Part shown: positions 43,394 to 47,500 of the stretch, piece by piece
Layout: every line of letters starts with the position of its first letter
Position numbering within the stretch: position 1 is the stretch's first letter
Source: Isosphaeraceae bacterium
GTDB taxonomy: Bacteria > Planctomycetota > Planctomycetia > Isosphaerales > Isosphaeraceae
Length of the DNA stretch: 47,500 nt
Direction of reading: 5' to 3'
NCBI GenBank assembly: GCA_025356475.1
Contig: JANXSX010000173.1
Span: 1 to 47,500, forward strand
Position numbers and translations under genes: made by a program
Notes under the pieces: model-generated
Told to the model about the DNA's origin: nothing
Seen by the model: only the letters and a program-made list of their open reading frames with translations
Database searches by the model: none

Positions 43394-45145
43394 TTACGAC
43401 AACGGTCGGCCACTCCGCGCATTACGCTCGGTTTTCGAGACAGATCCGCGTTCCACCTCTCGCCAGACCAGCTTCCAGGCTTCGGGCTGATCGACTGGGC
43501 ATTCGCCATAAGTGCGCAAGAACCGGAGGCGGTCGGTCCGGGTGAGTCCTTCAATTTGAGACATGCTGACATTGATACGCGTTAGGTTCTGGATCTTTCG
43601 ATCCCTGGGAAGCGGGTGGGTAAGTGTCACTCCGACCAGGTCGATGATCGTGAGTTGAGGATTCGCCACATTCGGATCCCCTTCAATCAAGATGTTTGAC
43701 GATTTCAGATCTCGGTGCGAAAGTGAACGATGATGAAGCGTTCGCACCAATTGGCCGAGTGCTCGGGTCAGGTTGCGAATCTGTGACCGCTGCTGCTCGC
43801 TGCTGAGCCCGGGGAGAACCTTGGTCAGATAGTCGGCAAGTGTGATTGAAGGGTCAGACAAGATGGTGACAATGTAGGTCTCCTTCGGTATGCCCGCGAA
43901 TCCTTTTCGGGCCAGATACGCGAGATTCTGGGGTGTGGGCACCCCCCGGCTTGCCAGGTGTTGACCCGCCTGCCAGGCTCGCCAGGCGCGGGTTGGACGC
44001 ACGATGTTCCAGAGGACTTCGAGTCGCTTCTTGACATTAAAACGCTTGTAGATGACTCGCGTCGGCTTCCCTTGCACCATCAGGGTTGTCTCGGCGACCG
44101 TTGTGGTCCGCGAATCTTTGAGGATCGTGGTTGCCGGCCAGGAGAATGGCGCATCGAGATCGAAGAGGAGCCGATTGACCTCGGTGCGATCAAGGTCCCG
44201 GCTGGCGATCGCGCGATGGTTCGCCTTGCGGTCGGTGGCGAAATATTTATTGCGGCCATGGCAACGCCGACCCCAACGTTTCCAGAGTCGCTCCGCCCAC
44301 GAACGCGTTTCGAGTTCGATCGCGCGGGCGAACTTGCGAGCGTCAGGGAAGACCTCGGTCCGTGCTGCCAGATACTGCTTGAGGAATCGCGCCCGATCGG
44401 TGTGGCTGGATCGGAGCCAGAAATAATGATTTAATTGAGCGAGATTGGTCTGCGCATCTTGATGACAGACCTTCTTCACGACCCGTAACGCATCAAGATC
44501 GATCATCGTCAATTGGGGGTGATCGTCGTCGCCCAGTCGAACTAGGACATTGCCAGGATGGAAGTCATGATGGAGGAAGCCTGCCTCGTGAAGTCTGGCG
44601 GTGAGGGTCGCTAGTTCACGAGCAATCGATCGTCGCAGAGAAGTCTGGCGAACCTCATCGAGCTGGGGGAGTTCGGTCTCGACGAACGTATCAAGAGGAG
44701 TCGTTCCTTCGATTGCTGGCGTAATCAGGTAGTTTTCCAGCAAGAACTGGTGTTTCCGTTGTTCGCCAAGCGCGATCGGCGTGATCGTCGGAACTCCGGC
44801 GTCCGACAGAGTTTTCGCGCGCTTGCCTTCGTTTCGGCCTTTGCCCCTACGAAACCACTGACGAAGGACCGCCCGCCCGTTGGGGACAAGGAAGTGCTTC
44901 ACATAAACCGATCCCGTTGGCAAATCGGCGCGATAGACAACCCGATGTGGGCCGGACTTTACGGTCGCAAGTTGACCGGACGCTCGCCATTCCGTGAGCT
45001 TGAGGCCATCGGGGCCGATCAATGCCTCGGACCACTCGGGGCGGACCCACCAGCCGACATCACCCGACTTCGACCATCGCCACGCCGGTTGGGTGAACAA
45101 TGGCTCGTCAGAAGTTGCAGAGTGTTGTGAATTTATAATTGACAT
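43394..45145 (-). CDS. Protein with two tandem WaaP-like (lipopolysaccharide) kinase domains
   Basis: 583 residues from the ATG at 45145; a longer frame to 45193 would overlap the upstream gene. The first domain has its lysine at K83 (YVKHFL), the catalytic loop HHDFHPGNV (192-200, D194), and IDLDAL (215-220). The second has K367 (IYKRF), HRDLKSSNI (477-485, D479), and IIDLVG (500-505). Both keep the catalytic Asp and metal Asp, so both look active, unlike many tandem kinases with a dead partner. The domains are similar in kind but not close in sequence. Such dual kinases could add phosphates at two positions of an LPS-type glycan. It follows a GT4 gene (gap 19 bp) and precedes the metallopeptidase. 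Confidence 0.9.
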   Translation of the reverse strand: MSIINSQHSATSDEPLFTQPAWRWSKSGDVGWWVRPEWSEALIGPDGLKLTEWRASGQLATVKSGPHRVVYRADLPTGSVYVKHFLVPNGRAVLRQWFRRGKGRNEGKRAKTLSDAGVPTITPIALGEQRKHQFLLENYLITPAIEGTTPLDTFVETELPQLDEVRQTSLRRSIARELATLTARLHEAGFLHHDFHPGNVLVRLGDDDHPQLTMIDLDALRVVKKVCHQDAQTNLAQLNHYFWLRSSHTDRARFLKQYLAARTEVFPDARKFARAIELETRSWAERLWKRWGRRCHGRNKYFATDRKANHRAIASRDLDRTEVNRLLFDLDAPFSWPATTILKDSRTTTVAETTLMVQGKPTRVIYKRFNVKKRLEVLWNIVRPTRAWRAWQAGQHLASRGVPTPQNLAYLARKGFAGIPKETYIVTILSDPSITLADYLTKVLPGLSSEQQRSQIRNLTRALGQLVRTLHHRSLSHRDLKSSNILIEGDPNVANPQLTIIDLVGVTLTHPLPRDRKIQNLTRINVSMSQIEGLTRTDRLRFLRTYGECPVDQPEAWKLVWREVERGSVSKTERNARSGRPLS

Positions 45146-45164
45146 TACGCGATTCCGATTCGAG

Positions 45165-46226
45165 TCAGTTCGTCGTGAGAGGTCGCGTCGCATGAGAAGT
45201 TGTCATGATCACGTTTGGCCGGTTCAGAGCCCGCCCTCCGGCGACCGTGGAGACAAATGTGGATGACCACGCGTCGATCGAGTAGCGGCTGTCGATCATC
45301 TGCCGGGAGGCACTGCCCATCGCCTGGCGGCAATCGACGTCCGTAGTCAATAAGTTCAGGGCGTGGACCCAATCATCCACAGAACGAGGCAGAAATCCGT
45401 TAACACCAGGCTCGATCATCTCCGAGTGGACGCCAATGGGATTCGCGACCACCGGTAAACCCGCAGCGCCGTATTGGAGCACCTTCAGCCCGCACTTGCC
45501 TCGACTCCATAGATCATCAGGCATCCAGCCGAGTCCTACATCCGCCCGACTGAGATCCTCGGCTTCGGTCGCTTCGGACCAAGGGACTTCAATGACTTGG
45601 ATGTGCTGGAACTGAGGGAATCGGTCGCAGATGATCCGTAACCGAAGGCCCGGAACGCGTTCACCAAGCTGTTCCCAGAGCCCCCGCTCGCGCTCGAGTC
45701 CTTGCAACGTACTCGACGAACCGATCCAGGTCAGCTCAAGTCCTTGGGACGTGAACTTGTTGACATTGAGGGGATATCGAGCGGGTTCCACACAAGTGGG
45801 GATCACCCGGACTCGCTTGGGTTTGGCTCCCTGGCGGAGGGCACAATCGGCGAGAAAGTCGTTGCCGGCGATCACGGTATCGCTGAGTTTCACAGTCTGG
45901 GCGAACCGGGCAGCGCGACGGCGGCTGATCGGGCCTCGGGTGTCAAACGAGTCTCGATAGAGAACGGCATCGTCGTAGTCGAAGATCAATCGCCGAGCGA
46001 ACTTTCGCAAGATCCCAAGTTGCCAGAGCGGCAACAGCTTGCGCTGGAGTAGGACGACGTCGAAATGTCGAGCGGAGGCGAGCTGCCACGTTCGCGTGAT
46101 CGACGACCGGCTGAGCCCGACGGTCGTGAGATTCACCGACGCCTGCCGAAGCGCGGGCTCGAACGCCCGGATGCGGTATCGGCAGCAGACGTGATCAGGC
46201 GCATCGACCAGCGCAAGAACCTTCAT
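45165..46226 (-). CDS. GT4-family glycosyltransferase
   Basis: 353 residues from the ATG at 46226 (GAGGACGG upstream). The N-terminal domain begins MKVLALVDAPDHVCCRYRIR, a known start for LPS or capsule transferases of this type. The C-terminal half has ELTWIGSSSTLQGL and then GLKVLQYGAAGLPVVANPIGVHSEMIEPGVNGFL, the GT4 donor-binding region. The N-terminal half is short for the family. It heads the gene group GT4, double kinase, metallopeptidase, which suggests modification of a surface glycan. Confidence 0.9.
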   Translation of the reverse strand: MKVLALVDAPDHVCCRYRIRAFEPALRQASVNLTTVGLSRSSITRTWQLASARHFDVVLLQRKLLPLWQLGILRKFARRLIFDYDDAVLYRDSFDTRGPISRRRAARFAQTVKLSDTVIAGNDFLADCALRQGAKPKRVRVIPTCVEPARYPLNVNKFTSQGLELTWIGSSSTLQGLERERGLWEQLGERVPGLRLRIICDRFPQFQHIQVIEVPWSEATEAEDLSRADVGLGWMPDDLWSRGKCGLKVLQYGAAGLPVVANPIGVHSEMIEPGVNGFLPRSVDDWVHALNLLTTDVDCRQAMGSASRQMIDSRYSIDAWSSTFVSTVAGGRALNRPNVIMTTSHATRPLTTN

Positions 46227-46432
46227 CCCGGTCCGTCCTCCCTGACGGTGCATCCTCTGCGGAGTCCTTCTCGCTGAGGGAGCGCCGGGAAGTTAACCGG
46301 TTTGCCCCATCCTGCCAAGACGAATCGCCAGCGATGAACCGAGAGTCCGACCTGGGCTCGCTGGGACAGACCCATCGAGCATGAATAATCGATCCAAATT
46401 GCCAATGGGTTCGTTCGGTAGAGCAGAGCAGA

Positions 46433-47485
46433 TCAGGCCGTTTGACGGGCGAGATACTCTTGGTGTCGAGCGTCAGCTTGACGCTGTTTTCGATAAAGCC
46501 GGTTGCCGTTCGTTGGTGCCGCTGCCTCGACCGGAGTCGCGAGAGCCGGAACTGGAATCGGCGTGGGTTCGACCTTGATCTCAGCGGCAGCGGGGATGTT
46601 GGCCGCGAGCGCCGGGGTTGTGGCCACCACGGGCTTTTCGACCTTGGGTTGGGGCGGTTTTTCAAGCTTGGCAGCACGTTCCTTCTTATCGGTCTTGATA
46701 AAGTTCAGCGACCGCTGGAACTCGCGGACGGCCTTGGTCTCATAACGACGGAAGAGGACGAGGTTGGAATCCGTATCGATCGAGAGCCCCACCGTGTGCC
46801 GCTCGCGGAGGACGGTATTTTCTTCGGCAGAGTTGGCCTGCTCAGCGGTCAAGGAGGCGATCTCAGCCTGGATCAGCTCGCGGGCTGGCATGCTCGATTC
46901 GAAGATTTCCTGGAGTTCCGTCATCCCCGACCGCAGGCTCTTGGGCTTTCCCAAAAGGTCGAGCGCGGCGTTCGTCTCGGTCTCGGTCCACCGCCTGAGC
47001 CCCTGCATCGGGTGGGGCACGGCGAGGAGGAGATGCTGCCAGCGTGCAATCATCCAGTCTCGACCAGCCGGGGTGGCTCGCAACTGCCGGCATACGTAAA
47101 CGGGATTGCGTTTCAGGGTGGCCCCGAGATCGGAGGCGTTATCATGGCGTTCGACGTCCCACTTCGGTCCCGAATCCGCAGCGACCTTGGCGATCTCGAT
47201 GATCCGACTGGTCTCGGCCATCTGGCAACGTTCGATCCGCAGTGACGCAACTACGGCGAACTCGACATGGAACTGCTGGAGCACGTTCTCGGGGTTGAGG
47301 ATGGCCTTCCAGTCTTCGAGTCGCTGTTCGAGCTTGTCGGCAAGCTCCATCGGCAGAGTAGACGTGGATGCAAGGCCATGTTTGGTCGCATTCTGCCGCG
47401 CTTTGAGCTTCCCCTCATCGGACGTGGGCCCGGTGCTGAGGGTTGCATTTCGCCGATTGGCCTCGACTTGTTTCATCGTCGTCAT
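46433..47485 (-). CDS. Protein of the multi-copy NAxxHGL family, unknown function
   Basis: 350 residues from the ATG at 47485 (GGAAGGAACC upstream). Residues 9-40 have the signature ANRRNA-STGP-EGK-ARQNA-KHGL, found at the N-terminus of many bacterial proteins that occur in several copies per genome, notably in planctomycetes and acidobacteria. Their role is unknown; none of the copies has an enzyme motif. Helical segments fill about 45-250, and the C-terminal 100 residues are Ala/Pro/Lys-rich and end in a basic patch (RLYRKQRQADARHQEYLARQ). The gene stands alone with 206 bp between it and the GT4 gene. Confidence 0.85.
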   Translation of the reverse strand: MTTMKQVEANRRNATLSTGPTSDEGKLKARQNATKHGLASTSTLPMELADKLEQRLEDWKAILNPENVLQQFHVEFAVVASLRIERCQMAETSRIIEIAKVAADSGPKWDVERHDNASDLGATLKRNPVYVCRQLRATPAGRDWMIARWQHLLLAVPHPMQGLRRWTETETNAALDLLGKPKSLRSGMTELQEIFESSMPARELIQAEIASLTAEQANSAEENTVLRERHTVGLSIDTDSNLVLFRRYETKAVREFQRSLNFIKTDKKERAAKLEKPPQPKVEKPVVATTPALAANIPAAAEIKVEPTPIPVPALATPVEAAAPTNGNRLYRKQRQADARHQEYLARQTA

Positions 47486-47500
47486 CGTAAGGTTCCTTCC

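Noticed and set aside
1-47485. CRISPR array, IS element or prophage
   Set aside because: No regularly spaced repeats, transposase or phage structural genes were seen.

Overview
The window looks like a chromosomal segment of a planctomycete, most likely of the Isosphaeraceae/Gemmatales side. Supporting this are G+C-rich coding DNA, two large secreted proteins that start with the planctomycete LEPR-XLL-type N-terminal motif, several secreted DUF-type proteins common in that phylum (DUF1080, DUF1570-like, DUF2007), duplicated groEL genes, and genes for lipid A and LPS-type envelope glycans. This is inference from gene content; there is no rRNA marker. I see no tRNA, rRNA, CRISPR array, IS element or prophage gene.

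Layout. 1-3920 (minus) is the N-terminal 1306 codons of a giant surface protein with PPC-like, two LamG-like and one C-type-lectin-like domain; its C-terminus lies outside the window. 3921-6010 is about 2 kb of mostly non-coding DNA with one possible small membrane-protein gene. 6011-13409 (minus) carries four envelope or secretion genes: a surface-anchored cyclophilin, a DUF3352-like secreted protein, a trypsin-type HtrA-like protease and a PpiD/SurA-like membrane protein. The divergent topA (five zinc fingers) and a monothiol glutaredoxin-like gene follow on the plus strand. A secreted esterase-like gene (minus) then separates these from a chaperone block on the plus strand: groEL1-groES-groEL2, a 600-bp regulatory gap, dnaJ-grpE, then fmdB and yacG. 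Next come two minus-strand genes, a Tat-exported aldo/keto reductase and a TolC-like lipoprotein, plus a small Mpo1/DUF962 protein.

From 29607 to 40023 there is a tightly packed plus-strand cluster, mostly with 1-16-bp start/stop overlaps: lpxK, a deoxyhypusine-synthase-like protein of unknown function, a GT9 heptosyltransferase, a sugar epimerase, a GT-C membrane glycosyltransferase (with its own near-consensus sigma-70 promoter), a WaaP-type kinase, a GT4 glycosyltransferase, a sugar-nucleotidyltransferase, and a PlsY acyltransferase carrying an extra C-terminal propeller-like domain. Together they suggest assembly and phosphorylation of a lipid A-core glycan. Its last gene overlaps tail-to-tail with an alpha/beta-hydrolase-DUF1080 fusion. 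The right end (minus) has a second glycan-kinase group: a GT4 glycosyltransferase, a protein with two tandem WaaP-like kinase domains, and a lipoprotein metallopeptidase. Last is a member of the multi-copy family with the NAxxHGL motif.

The most unusual items are the PlsY-propeller fusion, the DHS-like gene inside an LPS operon, the tandem double kinase, the groEL-groES-groEL arrangement with reciprocal specialisation of the two GroELs, and the surface cyclophilin. No single clearly new defence or mobile system is visible.
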